Shown: positions 1-10,958, counted from the stretch's first letter. The stretch: 64,000 nt of DNA from an uncultured Mediterraneibacter sp. (GCF_934330165.1 NZ_CAKRGI010000002.1:109779-173778); one strand, 5' to 3'. The notes: generated by a model not told the origin, from the letters alone. Numbers and translations are program-made.

Positions 1-1
1 A

Positions 2-3000
2 TCCGACAGTGCGAACTGGCAGACACTGAAGAGTGGTGTTACGATCGGTGCAAAGAGACTGGTCAGAACATCTCCTGTATCAGCAACTCAGGTAAAAATT
101 ACTGTAGGAACATCAGACGGTAAAGTTCCGATGTTAAGTGAAGTTGGTGTATACAAGGCAAGTGAAGGATTCCAGTTAGCAGGTACTGCACCGGAGGGAA
201 TGGAGACAACAAGTGTCAACGATACAAGCAAGTTTACATTCAGCTCCACAGGATGGAATCCGCAGACAGGAAGCTCCTATATCAATGGTCAGAATACATG
301 GTCCAATAAGGCAAATGCAGAATTTACTTATACATTTGACGGAACAAAAGTATATCTGATGGGAACAAAAGACCCGGGACATGGTTCTGCTGATGTCTAT
401 ATTGATGAACAGCTGGTAGAGACGATCAATACGCATGCGACAAGCAGATCCACCGGAACAAAGATTTTTGAATCTGCAGATCTGACGGACGGTCATCATA
501 CACTGAGAGTTGTTGCAAAGACAAGTGCAGCGATCGGTGTAGAAGCAGCTTACGTGATCAATAATGGCGGCGTAGGAATGATCGAACTCGAAAATTCTGC
601 TTACACAATGAACGAAGAATCCACACTGGCTGTCAAAGTAAAGCGTGTCGGCGGAACAAAGGGAACGATCACAGCAAAGATTCAGCCAAATCCAGGAAGT
701 GCAATCCAGGATGACTTCAATACAGAGCTTGCACCAACAGTAACACTGAATGATGGAGAATCAGAAGTAACTGTTCAGAAAGCAGCAGAAACAAGACGTA
801 ACACAAATACGACTGGTGACCGTGTATTCTCAATCGAACTGACAGAGAAAACACCGGAAAACGCAATTATCGGTTTCAACAGTTCTGCAAGGATCACGAT
901 CAAAGATGCAGATGCAATCAACAGTGAGAAACTTCAGACGCTGGTTAATCAGTCAGCAGAACTGAAAGAAAATCTGTATTCAGACGGCTGGGATACATTT
1001 GCAGCAGCACTGAAGGCAGCACAGGAAGCACTGGCAAATGAGAGTGCAACAGATGCAACGATCAGAAATGCATATACAGCACTTGAAACTGCAAAGAATG
1101 CTCTTGTAGCACGTACAAAATATACAACAGATGACAGATTCCAGTTCCCATGGAAGACGGGAACAAGTGCAACTCTGGAAGCAGAGTTTGCTACAACCAT
1201 TACAGAAGCCTGCGGAGACACACAGTGGAGATGTGAAGTTAATTCAGAAAATTGGGCAAGCAATGGTAAGTATATTAATTCATTGAATAAGACTAATACA
1301 GGTACAGATAAAGTTGAGTATGCGTACAATGCAAAAAAACCAGGTACATATCACGTGGTTGCAACTTATCGTAGTGGAGACACCAATAATGGAAATAAAC
1401 TTGCATGGTCAGAAGCAAATAATAAGATTACGGCAGGAAATATAACAACTCCACATACAAAAGTAAATAATGTGCTTTCTGTTGGTACAGTTGAGTTTGA
1501 TATTGTTGTAACAGAAGCAGGAGAAGGAACTTTGATCCTTCAGCCGGTAGACAACAGCGGTGCACCGCAGCTTGATAAACTTGAAATTACACCAAAGAAT
1601 GTTGCAGTTGAGTCTTATGATATCACAGCAACAGCAGGTGAAGGCGGTACGATCACAGCAGAAGGTCTTGCAGATGGCAAGGTATCTGTTACAGAAGGTG
1701 AAAGTGCAACATTCATGATTGCAGCAAATGATGGATATGAAGTCAGCGATGTTAAAGTTGACGGAACATCTGTAGGAAAGAGAACTTCCTATACATTTGA
1801 AAATGTAACTGCAGCTCATACAATTGAGGCAACATTTGCATTTATAAATTATACTGCAGCAAATCCATTTGAATTCCCGACAACAAAGGGAACGACAAAG
1901 ACTCTGGAAGCAGAGTATGCAACAGAACTGATCAACAGTAATGATTCAGATTCCGATCCAAGCTGGCCGCTTAGTCTTGGAACAGGCGACTGGGCAAGTA
2001 ATGGAAAATTCCTGAACTGTATGGCATACAAAGATTATGCAAAATATGCATATGTAGCAACAGTTCCGGGAACATACACTGTAACGGGTACTTATCGTGC
2101 CGGAGCAGCAAATAAGCTTGCATTCTCAGAAGAAAATGGAAAGATCACAGCTACTCAGGTTGACTGCCCGTCAACAAGTGAAAATAGTTCTCTGACAGTG
2201 AAGACATTCACTCTTACACTTGAAGTAACAGAGGCAGGAGCAGGAACTCTGATCCTTACAGCACCGGATACAAATAAAGCTCCGCAGCTTGATAAGTTTG
2301 ATATTGTACTTACAAAGACAGCAGACGAAGCTGACCTTACAGAACTTCAGACAGCGATCACAAATGCAGAGGCAATCATCAACGCAACGGATAAAGATAA
2401 ATATTCCGCAGCAGCACTTGTAGAACTTCAGGAACTTGTAAATGCAGGAAAGCAGCTGACAACAGCAAGCTCTCAGGCAGATGTAGATGCAAAGAAAGCT
2501 GAGATCACAGCAAAGACTGCTGACATCCAGACTCAGTTCACAATTACAGCAACAGCAGGTGAGGGTGGAAAGATCGCACCGACAGGAGCAACAAAGGTTT
2601 ACAAAGGAACATCCAAAGCATTCACGATCACTCCAAATGCAGGATACCATGTAGACAGCCTTACAGTAGATGGAACTGCAGTTAACGTTGTAACAGAATA
2701 TACATTCTCAGATGTAACAGCCAACCATACGATTGCAGTAACATTTGCAAAAGATGCAGTAACAGTTGCAAAAGAAAATCTGCTTGCAGCCATCAATACA
2801 GCAAATGAGAAGCTCGCACAGACAGACGTTTATACACCGGATTCTCTGGAAGCACTTCAGAATGCTGTAGATGAAGCTCAGACAGTTTACAACAAACCAG
2901 ATGCAACTCAGACAGAAGTTGACAATGCGAAAGCAAATGTAGAAGCTAAGATTGCAGCACTGAAAGAGAAGGCAGACAAATCTGCACTGAGACTTGCAGT

Positions 3001-3664
3001 GACAGCAGCAGAGGGTGAAGCAGCCCTGACAGACAAGTATACAGAAGAATCTATCGCAGCTCTTCAGACAGCCATCAATGAAGCAAATGCAGTTCTGGCT
3101 GATGACAACGCAACTCAGGCGGATGTAGATGCACAGGTTGAAGCTGTAAATGCAGCAAAAGCAGCTCTTGCAGAGAAAAAAGCACCAGTTGTAATAGAGG
3201 AGCTTGAAAAGGCGGTTGCAGACGCAACAGAAGTTGTCGGAGCAACAGACAAGTATACAGCCGCATCACTTGCAGCCCTTCAGTCAGCAATTGATGCAGC
3301 CAATGCAGTTCTTCAGGATCCAGATGCAACTCAGGACGAGATCGATGCAGCAGTACAGTCTGTAAAGGAAGCAAAAGAAGCCCTGAAAGCAAAAGATGAT
3401 AATAAGAAGGACGACAATAAGAAAGACGACAACAAGAAAGATGATAGCAAGAAGGACGATAATAGCGGATCCAATAATAATGGCGGAAATAACAACGGCA
3501 ATACAAATGCAGGATCAAAGAATAATGGTTCTTCCAATAACGGCACAGCAAATGCAGTGAAAGCAGCCAAGACTGGTGATACAGCAAATGTAGCTGGAAT
3601 GGCAATGCTTTGCCTGGCAGCAGGACTTGTTGCAGTAATGGCAAGGAGAAAAAGAACAAACTAA
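2..3664 (+). CDS. C-terminal part of a cell-wall-anchored multidomain glycosidase, probably GH29 alpha-L-fucosidase (5' end outside window)
   Basis: The frame is open from base 2, so the ATG at 131 is internal and the gene starts upstream. The first residues end in a 'VPMLSEVGVY' strand, which resembles the C-terminal beta-sandwich of GH29 alpha-L-fucosidases; the catalytic domain itself is not visible, so the family call is an inference. Then come a beta-sandwich domain (about 180-560), a Calx-beta-like domain (575-910), a FIVAR helical repeat (916-1120), a carbohydrate-binding-like domain (1130-1600), a bacterial repeat domain with GEGGTI (1616-1840), a second binding-like domain (1850-2310), another FIVAR and repeat domain, and three FIVARs (2755-3390). 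A D/K/N-rich linker leads to an AAKTGD sorting motif near 3564, a membrane helix and an RRKRTN tail, so a sortase should fix it to the wall. It would release fucose from mucin or milk glycans next to the GH95 enzyme. Confidence 0.8.
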   Translation, partial: SDSANWQTLKSGVTIGAKRLVRTSPVSATQVKITVGTSDGKVPMLSEVGVYKASEGFQLAGTAPEGMETTSVNDTSKFTFSSTGWNPQTGSSYINGQNTWSNKANAEFTYTFDGTKVYLMGTKDPGHGSADVYIDEQLVETINTHATSRSTGTKIFESADLTDGHHTLRVVAKTSAAIGVEAAYVINNGGVGMIELENSAYTMNEESTLAVKVKRVGGTKGTITAKIQPNPGSAIQDDFNTELAPTVTLNDGESEVTVQKAAETRRNTNTTGDRVFSIELTEKTPENAIIGFNSSARITIKDADAINSEKLQTLVNQSAELKENLYSDGWDTFAAALKAAQEALANESATDATIRNAYTALETAKNALVARTKYTTDDRFQFPWKTGTSATLEAEFATTITEACGDTQWRCEVNSENWASNGKYINSLNKTNTGTDKVEYAYNAKKPGTYHVVATYRSGDTNNGNKLAWSEANNKITAGNITTPHTKVNNVLSVGTVEFDIVVTEAGEGTLILQPVDNSGAPQLDKLEITPKNVAVESYDITATAGEGGTITAEGLADGKVSVTEGESATFMIAANDGYEVSDVKVDGTSVGKRTSYTFENVTAAHTIEATFAFINYTAANPFEFPTTKGTTKTLEAEYATELINSNDSDSDPSWPLSLGTGDWASNGKFLNCMAYKDYAKYAYVATVPGTYTVTGTYRAGAANKLAFSEENGKITATQVDCPSTSENSSLTVKTFTLTLEVTEAGAGTLILTAPDTNKAPQLDKFDIVLTKTADEADLTELQTAITNAEAIINATDKDKYSAAALVELQELVNAGKQLTTASSQADVDAKKAEITAKTADIQTQFTITATAGEGGKIAPTGATKVYKGTSKAFTITPNAGYHVDSLTVDGTAVNVVTEYTFSDVTANHTIAVTFAKDAVTVAKENLLAAINTANEKLAQTDVYTPDSLEALQNAVDEAQTVYNKPDATQTEVDNAKANVEAKIAALKEKADKSALRLAVTAAEGEAALTDKYTEESIAALQTAINEANAVLADDNATQADVDAQVEAVNAAKAALAEKKAPVVIEELEKAVADATEVVGATDKYTAASLAALQSAIDAANAVLQDPDATQDEIDAAVQSVKEAKEALKAKDDNKKDDNKKDDNKKDDSKKDDNSGSNNNGGNNNGNTNAGSKNNGSSNNGTANAVKAAKTGDTANVAGMAMLCLAAGLVAVMARRKRTN

Positions 3665-3705
3665 TCAGAAGTGAGTTTTGAATTTCCAATGCAGTAAAAG
3701 ACAAA

Positions 3706-3751
3706 ATAAAGCACAGCCAACAGAGTTTTATCTCTGATGGCTGTGCTTTAT
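3706..3751. terminator. Bidirectional terminator between the fucosidase-like gene and araC
   Basis: A perfect 14-bp stem pairs 3706-3719 with 3738-3751, and an inner CAGAG/CTCTG pairing extends it. A/T-rich flanks on both sides allow it to end the plus-strand wall protein gene and the converging minus-strand regulator. Confidence 0.85.
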
Positions 3752-3768
3752 GATATTTGAAAAAGTTT

Positions 3769-4698
3769 TTATTTCAAAATTGCTTTTCTGTAATGTGACG
3801 GTGTTGCATTTACCACGTTCATAAAGACTTTGGAATAATGCTGGGAATCTTTGAACCCGACCTGAAGAGCGATCTCTGTTAGTGTCAGACTTGTATTCTG
3901 CATTAATTCAATGGAACGGTTGATCCGGTAAATGTTAATGTAATTAGAAAGGGTTACCCCCATATAATTCTTGAAGATCTTACTCAGATAGCGGACAGAG
4001 ATATGCAGCTGTAAGGCGATATCCTCCTGACGGATCTTTTGGGTAAAATGTTCCTGAACATAATTCAGTGTATAAGCCACGTAACTGTTCTGAAGCTGTG
4101 GTTCGGAAAATTCACGCTCTGTTTCTGTGTGATCAAGGATATACAACATCAGGTTCATCAGTGCAACGTTAATATTTGCAGCAGAGAAGAGACTGTTGGA
4201 TGAAGCATAGAGCGTAATGAGCTTCTGAAGATGTTCATTGATGACCGGATCCGATTCCATTCGGTAATAGAATTGGGCAGAAAAGCGGATCGCGTGCATC
4301 AGAGTGATAGGAAAAACTCCCTCATCTTCAAGAACAATCGTGGAAAACATCTCAGGATTAAAGTGAATATGCTGAAATTCACAGTCCGATGTATCATTCA
4401 GATAGAAAGAATGGATCACATCCGGGAGCAGCATAATAAACTCACCCTCTGTACAGTGGATGGTTTCCGACTGGATATCCATATAACATTCACCGGAAAG
4501 AATCCGATAAATCTCAATATTTGTATGTAAGTGCCGGGCAAAACTATAACCGGCTTTACGATATTCAACAACAGCACCGGACAGAATGGAATCGGACAAT
4601 GTCATCAATCCAGGTACTTCGTGTTTCTGAATCTTAGTTTCCTCAGAAGGAGGAGTGGAATGTTCATTTATTGACTGAACGCTAGTTTTTTTCTTCAT
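3769..4698 (-). CDS. AraC-family transcriptional regulator (cupin sensor plus double HTH)
   Basis: The N-terminal half looks like an AraC-type cupin sugar-sensing domain (around 'HTNIEIYRILSGECYM'). The C-terminal 100 residues form the paired helix-turn-helix, ending in 'SQHYSKVFMNVVNATPSHYR', a typical second HTH. An upstream in-frame ATG at 4740 exists, but the one at 4698 has GGAGG (4711-4715 on the plus strand) before it and gives the usual N-terminus MKKKTSV, so I use 4698 (309 aa). It is divergent from the GH95 fucosidase gene, with about 320 bp between them. It is therefore the best candidate for the regulator of one or both fucosidases; the inducer is unknown. Confidence 0.9.
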   Translation of the reverse strand: MKKKTSVQSINEHSTPPSEETKIQKHEVPGLMTLSDSILSGAVVEYRKAGYSFARHLHTNIEIYRILSGECYMDIQSETIHCTEGEFIMLLPDVIHSFYLNDTSDCEFQHIHFNPEMFSTIVLEDEGVFPITLMHAIRFSAQFYYRMESDPVINEHLQKLITLYASSNSLFSAANINVALMNLMLYILDHTETEREFSEPQLQNSYVAYTLNYVQEHFTQKIRQEDIALQLHISVRYLSKIFKNYMGVTLSNYINIYRINRSIELMQNTSLTLTEIALQVGFKDSQHYSKVFMNVVNATPSHYRKAILK

Positions 4699-5016
4699 GT
4701 GTAAAAAAATCCTCCATATATAAGCACAAATAATAATCATTAATGTGTATTATAACAGAAATAAAGAAAAAATGTACCGAAAAATACAAAAAGTGTGAAT
4801 AATTTTTTAAAAAATATAAATAAAATGTGAATCCGAGGTTCTGAATTTGACAAAATAAGCGATTATAAAGATGAAATTGAACAAGCATGATCAAAAGAAA
4901 AGCTTTATAATGTAGATAATTGGACACTGGGAGGAGTCTGCCTGAAGAAATACGAAGGCAGAGGAATTTCATGACAATAAATAAGATACATCAAGAACGT
5001 ATCAGAAAGGGGTATT
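4699..5016. promoter_or_regulatory. Divergent control region between araC and the GH95 gene
   Basis: This 318-bp AT-rich gap holds the start signals of both genes. On the plus strand there is a perfect TATAAT at 4906-4911 with no good -35 box at 17 bp (the nearest, TTGAAC at 4877, is 23 bp away). That would fit a promoter needing an activator such as the adjacent AraC protein. A GAAAGGGG ribosome site (5005-5012) precedes the ATG at 5017. Operator half-sites could not be fixed by eye. Confidence 0.5.
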
Positions 5017-8000
5017 ATGAGAAGAAAAATGAAATGGCGGGTACTTGCAAGTGCCTGTGCAGCAGCAATGGCTGTGACGTCTCTGCCGTATATGGCAACG
5101 CAGGTCAATGCGGAACCGGTCGCTGCAACGCAGCAGACTGGTGACAATGATCTGAAGCTGTGGTATACAAGTCCGGCAGACATTACCAAGTATTACGAAG
5201 GCTGGCAGGAAAAGTCGCTTCCGATTGGTAATGGCGGGATCGGTGGAACAGTATTCGGCGGAATCACCAGAGAACGTATCCAGCTCAACGACAAATCGCT
5301 TTGGTCAGGAGGACCAAGCACCAGCAGACCGAACTACAATGGAGGTAACCTGGAGAATAAGGGGAATAACGGATCTACCATGACTCAGATCCACAATTAT
5401 TTCGCAAACGGACAGGACAGCTCCGCGATCAGTCTTGCCAACAGCAACCTTGTTGGTTTAAGTGATGATGCAGGAACAAACGGATATGGATATTACCTTA
5501 GCTGGGGAAATATGTATATCGATTCCAAAAATGTATCATCCAACAGTGAGGTAAGCAATTACAGCCGCGACCTGGATCTGAATACAGCCATCGCAGGGGT
5601 AAACTATGACAAGGGAAGTACGCATTATTCAAGAGAGAACTTCACAAGTTATCCGGATAATGTCATCGTGACTCATATCACAGCAGACGGATCTGAAAAG
5701 ATCAGCCTGGATGTGAGTGTAGAACCGGATAATACAAGCGGAGGAGCTGCCAATTCCATCGGAGAGAACGGCTATAAGAGAACATGGAATACAACCGTGT
5801 CAGGTGGACGGATCTCCGTCAACGGACAGCTCACAGACAACCAGATGAAATTTTCATCCCAGACCCAGGTTATTACCGACAATGGCGGTACAGTGACAGA
5901 TGGGGATGGAAAGGTCAGTGTTTCCGGTGCAAGCGAGGTTACGATCATCACTTCCATGGGAACAGATTATAAAGACGAATATCCAAGCTACAGAACAGGT
6001 GAGACGGCAGATGAGCTGACAAACCGTGTAAAATGGTATGTGGATCAGGCAGAGGTTAAGACCTATGAAGAACTGAAAGCAAATCATGTAAGTGATTATC
6101 AGAATATCTTCAACCGTGTCGACCTGGATCTGGGACAGACCGTTTCAACAAAGACAACAGATGCACTTCTCTCTGCATATAAGGCAGGAACTGCATCAGA
6201 AGCTGAAAGACGTCAGCTGGAAGTCATGCTGTTCCAGTATGGAAGATTTATGACCATCGAGTCTTCCAGAGAGACAAGGACAGATGGAAATGGTTATGTC
6301 AGAGAGACACTTCCTTCCAACCTTCAGGGACTGTGGGTCGGAGCGAACAACTCTCCATGGCATTCAGATTACCATATGAATGTAAACTTACAGATGAACT
6401 ACTGGCCGACATACTCAACGAACATGGCAGAGTGTGCTGAACCACTGGTTGATTATGTGGATGCCCTCAGAGAACCGGGGCGTGTGACCGCAGCGATCTA
6501 TGCAGGAGTTTCCAGTGCCGATGGTGAGGAAAACGGATTCATGGCACATACGCAGAACAACCCGTTCGGATGGACCTGTCCTGGATGGAGTTTCAGCTGG
6601 GGATGGTCACCGGCAGCAGTACCGTGGATCTTACAGAACTGCTGGTCTTACTATGAGTACACCGGAGATACATCTTATTTAAGAGACAATATCTATCCGA
6701 TAATGAAGGAAGAGGCCAAGCTGTATGATCAGATGCTTGTCCGTGACAGTGATGGAAAGCTGGTATCTTCACCGGCATATTCACCGGAGCATGGACCGGT
6801 CACAAGCGGCAACACTTATGAGCAGACACTGATCTGGCAGTTATACGAGGATACGATCAAAGCAGCGGAGATCCTCGGAACAGATGAAGAACTGGCAGCT
6901 ACATGGAAAGCAAACCAGGCAGATCTGAAAGGACCGATCGAAGTCGGCGACAGCGGACAGATCAAAGAATGGTATACAGAGACAACCTTTAACCATAATG
7001 CAAGTGGAAGTACCCTCGGTGAAGGATATAACCACCGTCATATGTCCCATCTTCTCGGACTTTTCCCGGGAGACCTCATTACAGAGGATAATGCAGAATG
7101 GTTTGCAGCAGCAAAGGTATCGATGCAGAACCGTACAGATGAAAGTACCGGATGGGGAATGGCACAGAGAATCAACAGCTGGGCAAGACTGGGTGATGGA
7201 AATAAAGCTTATCAGATCATCAAGAACCTGTTCAACGGTGGAATCTATGCGAACCTGTTCGACTATCATCAGCCGAAATATTTCCAGATTGATGGTAACT
7301 TCGGTTATACATCCGGTGTGGCTGAGATGCTTCTGCAGAGCAATGCAGGATACATCAACCTTCTTCCGGCAGTTCCAGATGACTGGGCAAACGGAAGTGT
7401 AAACGGACTGGTTGCACAGGGCAATTTTGAAGTATCCATGGACTGGACAGACGGAAATGTAACAACCGCTACGATCCTTTCCAAGAATGGCGGAGAAGCA
7501 GTAGTACAGACAAAGAATGCATCTCTTGCAACCGTGGTAGACAGCGATGGAAAGGTAGTCGATGTGACACCTGTAAAAGAAAACCGTATCTCTTTCGCAA
7601 CAGAAGCCGGAAAGAGCTATACATTAAAAGATATCCCGGCATCTGCTGAGGTAGCAGTTCCAACAGGACTGACAGCACTCCGTGCAGACACTGAGAATGT
7701 AGAACTTTCCTGGGATGCCGTAACCGCAGAAGAGGGAAGCAACGTAACATACAATGTATACCGTCAGGTAGCAAATGGTGATGTGATCTGCATTGAGACA
7801 GGTCTGACAACAACAACTTATACAGATACAACAGCAGACAAGACACTTGGAACAATGAAGTACCAGGTATCTGCGGTTATAGAAGGAAATGAATCTGAAA
7901 AGAGTGCAGCAGTGACTGCAACAGAGCCGGTTGGAGCAGGCAAGATCGACAATGCAGATGAAAGAATTGCATATGTAGGTGACTGGGGCAACTGGACGCA

Positions 8001-10899
8001 GGACAAGAATGTAAACTATATGGATACGATCGAGTATCTGAACAATCCGAACGGCGGAGAGACTGTGACTCTTACATTTAAGGGAACAGGAATCAAAGTG
8101 ATCGGTTGTACCAATAAGGACAGAGGTAAGATCGAAGTATTTATTGACGGTGTGTCACAGGGAGTTGTTGATACATACAGTGCAAGCACAGTGCGTCAGA
8201 AAGAGTACTTCAGCAAAGAAGACCTTACAGCAGGAATCCATACGATCCAGCTGAAAGTCCTTAACGAGAAGCAGACAGCAAGCTCCAATACAAAGATCGA
8301 GCTGGATGCATTTGAAATCCTGGATTCAACACTGGTAGCACCGACAGGTGTGACAGTAAGCTCTAAGTCCGGAGTGACTACAGTATCAAAAGCGGACAGT
8401 ACGTTACAGCTGAAAGCAACAGTAGAGCCGGAGGATGCAACAGACAAGACAGTTACATGGAGTACATCTGATGACAGTATCGCAACAGTAGATGCAAACG
8501 GACTGGTAACATTCTTAAGCAAGAACGGAACCGTTACGATCACAGCAACCTCCAATGCAGATGCTACAAAGAGCGGAACGATGGAACTGAAGGTTGCAAT
8601 TAAACAGGATGTAGCAGATGTTGAGACGATCGTAGAAGACGGTACTGTACCGGCATCAGGAACAACAGGAACAAAGAACAGTGAGATCACATGGAATGGA
8701 GCGTGGTCTAACTGGGCAGGAGAACAGACAAAGCATCATGGCGGAACAAAGACAGAAACCGGAAACGGTTCAAGTGCTGAGGGAAGCTATTTTGAATATA
8801 CATTCAATGGAACAGGTGTAGAGGTTTATTCTCAGAAGCATGCCAACTTTGCAAGCTTTGATATCTATGTTGATAATGTGAAAATTGGTAATTATTCGCT
8901 GAATGGTTCAAGCAGCGGAGATAACCAGCAGTTGATCTTCTCAAAGACAGATCTTACAAATGGTGAGCATACGATTAAGTGTGTAGCGGTTGCACGTGAT
9001 GGAAAATATCAGGTCAACCTGGATTACCTGAAGATCCTTTCACCGGGTGAAGGTATAACAGTTGATAAGTCAGCACTCCAGACATCGATTGAGACAGGTT
9101 CAGCACTTACTAAGTCAGCCTATGATGAGACGAAATGGAATGCATTTAAAACGGCTTACGATGCAGCGGTTGAGACTATGAATGATGCGGGTGCAGCACA
9201 GACTGATGTGGATGCAAAGAAAGCAGCACTGGATGCGGCGATCACAGCACTTGGCACACCGGCAGTTCCTGTAGTAGAAGACCAGACAGGTTCTGCAGTT
9301 CTTGTTGAAAGCACAAAGGTTGTGCTGAGATGGGACAAGGTTTCAGGAGCAGCACAGTATCAAGTAGCTGATACAGAGAAAGGAATCGAGATGACAGTAA
9401 GCGGCACAACCGCAACACTGGAAAACCTGACACCGGGAACAACCTACAACTTCAAGGTATATGCCCTGAGCAATGCAGGTGAGGCATCAGCGAAGGCCAT
9501 CGAGATCGGCAATGTAACAACGATTGCCGACGGAACAGCATCAGGTGAGATCGAGTCCATTACAAAAACAGCAGTCAGTGATGATTCTGTAAAACTCACC
9601 TGGACATTAAAAGAAGGTTCTTCCTTCGCAAGCTATGACATTTATGTAAACGGTGAGCTGAAAGGCAATACCACAAAGTCAGAGTACACACTCAGTGACC
9701 TGAATGACGGTACCTATGTTGTTAAGATCGTTGCAAAGACAGCGACAGGACAGTCAGTACTTCCGAAACAGTTCTCATTTACAATTGAGAATAACGGTGG
9801 TGGTGAGACAACAAAGAATGTACTCAGCGTAACCAATCCGGCAGGAATTTCTGTAGAAGAAGGAACTGCATTTAAGGACCTTGAATTACCGGAGAAAGTA
9901 ACTGTCACAGTGACAGGAAATCTCAATGAAGAAGCAGCCGTAACATGGGCGAAAGGTGATTATCAGACAACACCGGGAACTTACACATTGGAGGGAACTT
10001 TGACAATGGGTGAGAACATGGAGAACCCGGATGGCGTGAAAGCTTCTATCCAGGTAACAGTTACGAAGAAGCAGTATGAGATCAAGTCCGTTGCAAAACT
10101 GGATAAGAAAGAAGTTGCGTACGGAACGGCTGTATCAAAACTGAAGCTTCCGACAGAGATAGAAGTAACCTATACAGACGGCACAACCGGAACAGCAAGC
10201 GTTACATGGAATACAGACAGTTACGATGGAAATACGGCAGGTGATTATACTCTGGAAGGAATCCTTTCCTTTGCAGATAATATTACAAATCCGAAGAACC
10301 TGACAGCTTCTGTAAAAGTAACAGTTGCGAAGAAGGCAGAAGAGCCGAAGCCGGAACCGAAGAAAGAAATTAAATCCATTGTAAATGCAAAACTGGATGA
10401 TATTTCTGTAAAAGAAGGAACTCTTGCAGCAGATCTCGGACTTCCGGGACAGGTTGAAGTAGAACTTAAAGACGGAACAACAGCAACCGTTAGTGTTGAC
10501 TGGGATCTGAGTGCTTACAAGTCAGATGTTCCGGGAACTTATACATTGACAGGAGAACTTGTTCTTGGTGATGAGTTTGAAAATCCGGATGGTCTGGAAG
10601 TTACTGTTGATGTCAAAGTAACGAAAGTCAAAGGTGACGATGACAAGAAGGACGACAGCAACAAGGATGACAACAAAAACAACGGCAATAAGAATGATGG
10701 CAACAGCGGTACAACTACTGGCAACAATACAGGAAATAATACCGCAGGTTCTACATCAGGATCAAATGCCGGAACAACTTCATCCAACAAAGCTGCAAAG
10801 ACCGGAGATGCTGCTCCACTGATCCTGTGGGGAGCTGCGGCAATGCTGGCAGCAGGTGCAGCCGTTACAGTTGTAACACGCAGACGTAAAAGAAGATAA
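5017..10899 (+). CDS. Cell-wall-anchored GH95 alpha-L-fucosidase
   Basis: This large enzyme (1960 aa) should hydrolyse alpha-1,2-linked fucose from mucin and milk-type glycans on the cell surface. A signal peptide (about 1-32, ending VNA) precedes a GH95 module (about 45-870). The catalytic landmarks known from Bifidobacterium bifidum AfcA are all visible: the Asn pair in HMNVN (N455, N457), the acid Glu in SPEHGP (E591) and Asp in QIDGNFG (D759). Downstream are a fibronectin-III domain, a carbohydrate-binding-like beta-sandwich (about 980-1110), an Ig-like Big_2 domain, a second binding-like domain, a FIVAR repeat, two more Fn3-like domains and three Big_4-type domains. After a D/K/N/T-rich linker come AAKTGD, a membrane helix and RRRKRR, so it is a sortase substrate. 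The start is set by the ribosome site AAAGGGG and the signal peptide. Lysine/alanine-rich accessory domains resemble those of the upstream wall protein, suggesting shared evolution. Confidence 0.95.
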   Translation: MRRKMKWRVLASACAAAMAVTSLPYMATQVNAEPVAATQQTGDNDLKLWYTSPADITKYYEGWQEKSLPIGNGGIGGTVFGGITRERIQLNDKSLWSGGPSTSRPNYNGGNLENKGNNGSTMTQIHNYFANGQDSSAISLANSNLVGLSDDAGTNGYGYYLSWGNMYIDSKNVSSNSEVSNYSRDLDLNTAIAGVNYDKGSTHYSRENFTSYPDNVIVTHITADGSEKISLDVSVEPDNTSGGAANSIGENGYKRTWNTTVSGGRISVNGQLTDNQMKFSSQTQVITDNGGTVTDGDGKVSVSGASEVTIITSMGTDYKDEYPSYRTGETADELTNRVKWYVDQAEVKTYEELKANHVSDYQNIFNRVDLDLGQTVSTKTTDALLSAYKAGTASEAERRQLEVMLFQYGRFMTIESSRETRTDGNGYVRETLPSNLQGLWVGANNSPWHSDYHMNVNLQMNYWPTYSTNMAECAEPLVDYVDALREPGRVTAAIYAGVSSADGEENGFMAHTQNNPFGWTCPGWSFSWGWSPAAVPWILQNCWSYYEYTGDTSYLRDNIYPIMKEEAKLYDQMLVRDSDGKLVSSPAYSPEHGPVTSGNTYEQTLIWQLYEDTIKAAEILGTDEELAATWKANQADLKGPIEVGDSGQIKEWYTETTFNHNASGSTLGEGYNHRHMSHLLGLFPGDLITEDNAEWFAAAKVSMQNRTDESTGWGMAQRINSWARLGDGNKAYQIIKNLFNGGIYANLFDYHQPKYFQIDGNFGYTSGVAEMLLQSNAGYINLLPAVPDDWANGSVNGLVAQGNFEVSMDWTDGNVTTATILSKNGGEAVVQTKNASLATVVDSDGKVVDVTPVKENRISFATEAGKSYTLKDIPASAEVAVPTGLTALRADTENVELSWDAVTAEEGSNVTYNVYRQVANGDVICIETGLTTTTYTDTTADKTLGTMKYQVSAVIEGNESEKSAAVTATEPVGAGKIDNADERIAYVGDWGNWTQDKNVNYMDTIEYLNNPNGGETVTLTFKGTGIKVIGCTNKDRGKIEVFIDGVSQGVVDTYSASTVRQKEYFSKEDLTAGIHTIQLKVLNEKQTASSNTKIELDAFEILDSTLVAPTGVTVSSKSGVTTVSKADSTLQLKATVEPEDATDKTVTWSTSDDSIATVDANGLVTFLSKNGTVTITATSNADATKSGTMELKVAIKQDVADVETIVEDGTVPASGTTGTKNSEITWNGAWSNWAGEQTKHHGGTKTETGNGSSAEGSYFEYTFNGTGVEVYSQKHANFASFDIYVDNVKIGNYSLNGSSSGDNQQLIFSKTDLTNGEHTIKCVAVARDGKYQVNLDYLKILSPGEGITVDKSALQTSIETGSALTKSAYDETKWNAFKTAYDAAVETMNDAGAAQTDVDAKKAALDAAITALGTPAVPVVEDQTGSAVLVESTKVVLRWDKVSGAAQYQVADTEKGIEMTVSGTTATLENLTPGTTYNFKVYALSNAGEASAKAIEIGNVTTIADGTASGEIESITKTAVSDDSVKLTWTLKEGSSFASYDIYVNGELKGNTTKSEYTLSDLNDGTYVVKIVAKTATGQSVLPKQFSFTIENNGGGETTKNVLSVTNPAGISVEEGTAFKDLELPEKVTVTVTGNLNEEAAVTWAKGDYQTTPGTYTLEGTLTMGENMENPDGVKASIQVTVTKKQYEIKSVAKLDKKEVAYGTAVSKLKLPTEIEVTYTDGTTGTASVTWNTDSYDGNTAGDYTLEGILSFADNITNPKNLTASVKVTVAKKAEEPKPEPKKEIKSIVNAKLDDISVKEGTLAADLGLPGQVEVELKDGTTATVSVDWDLSAYKSDVPGTYTLTGELVLGDEFENPDGLEVTVDVKVTKVKGDDDKKDDSNKDDNKNNGNKNDGNSGTTTGNNTGNNTAGSTSGSNAGTTSSNKAAKTGDAAPLILWGAAAMLAAGAAVTVVTRRRKRR

Positions 10900-10958
10900 A
10901 GATTCTTTCTGCAAGGTAAGATGAAAGAAAAGAAAATTTAAGAATTTTCTGCAAAAGA

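Noticed and set aside
3075..3704. Long minus-strand open frame (209 aa) opposite the wall protein
   Set aside because: It mirrors the Ala/Lys-rich FIVAR and linker codons; Leu/His-rich translation with no domain pattern, and the plus strand is clearly coding.
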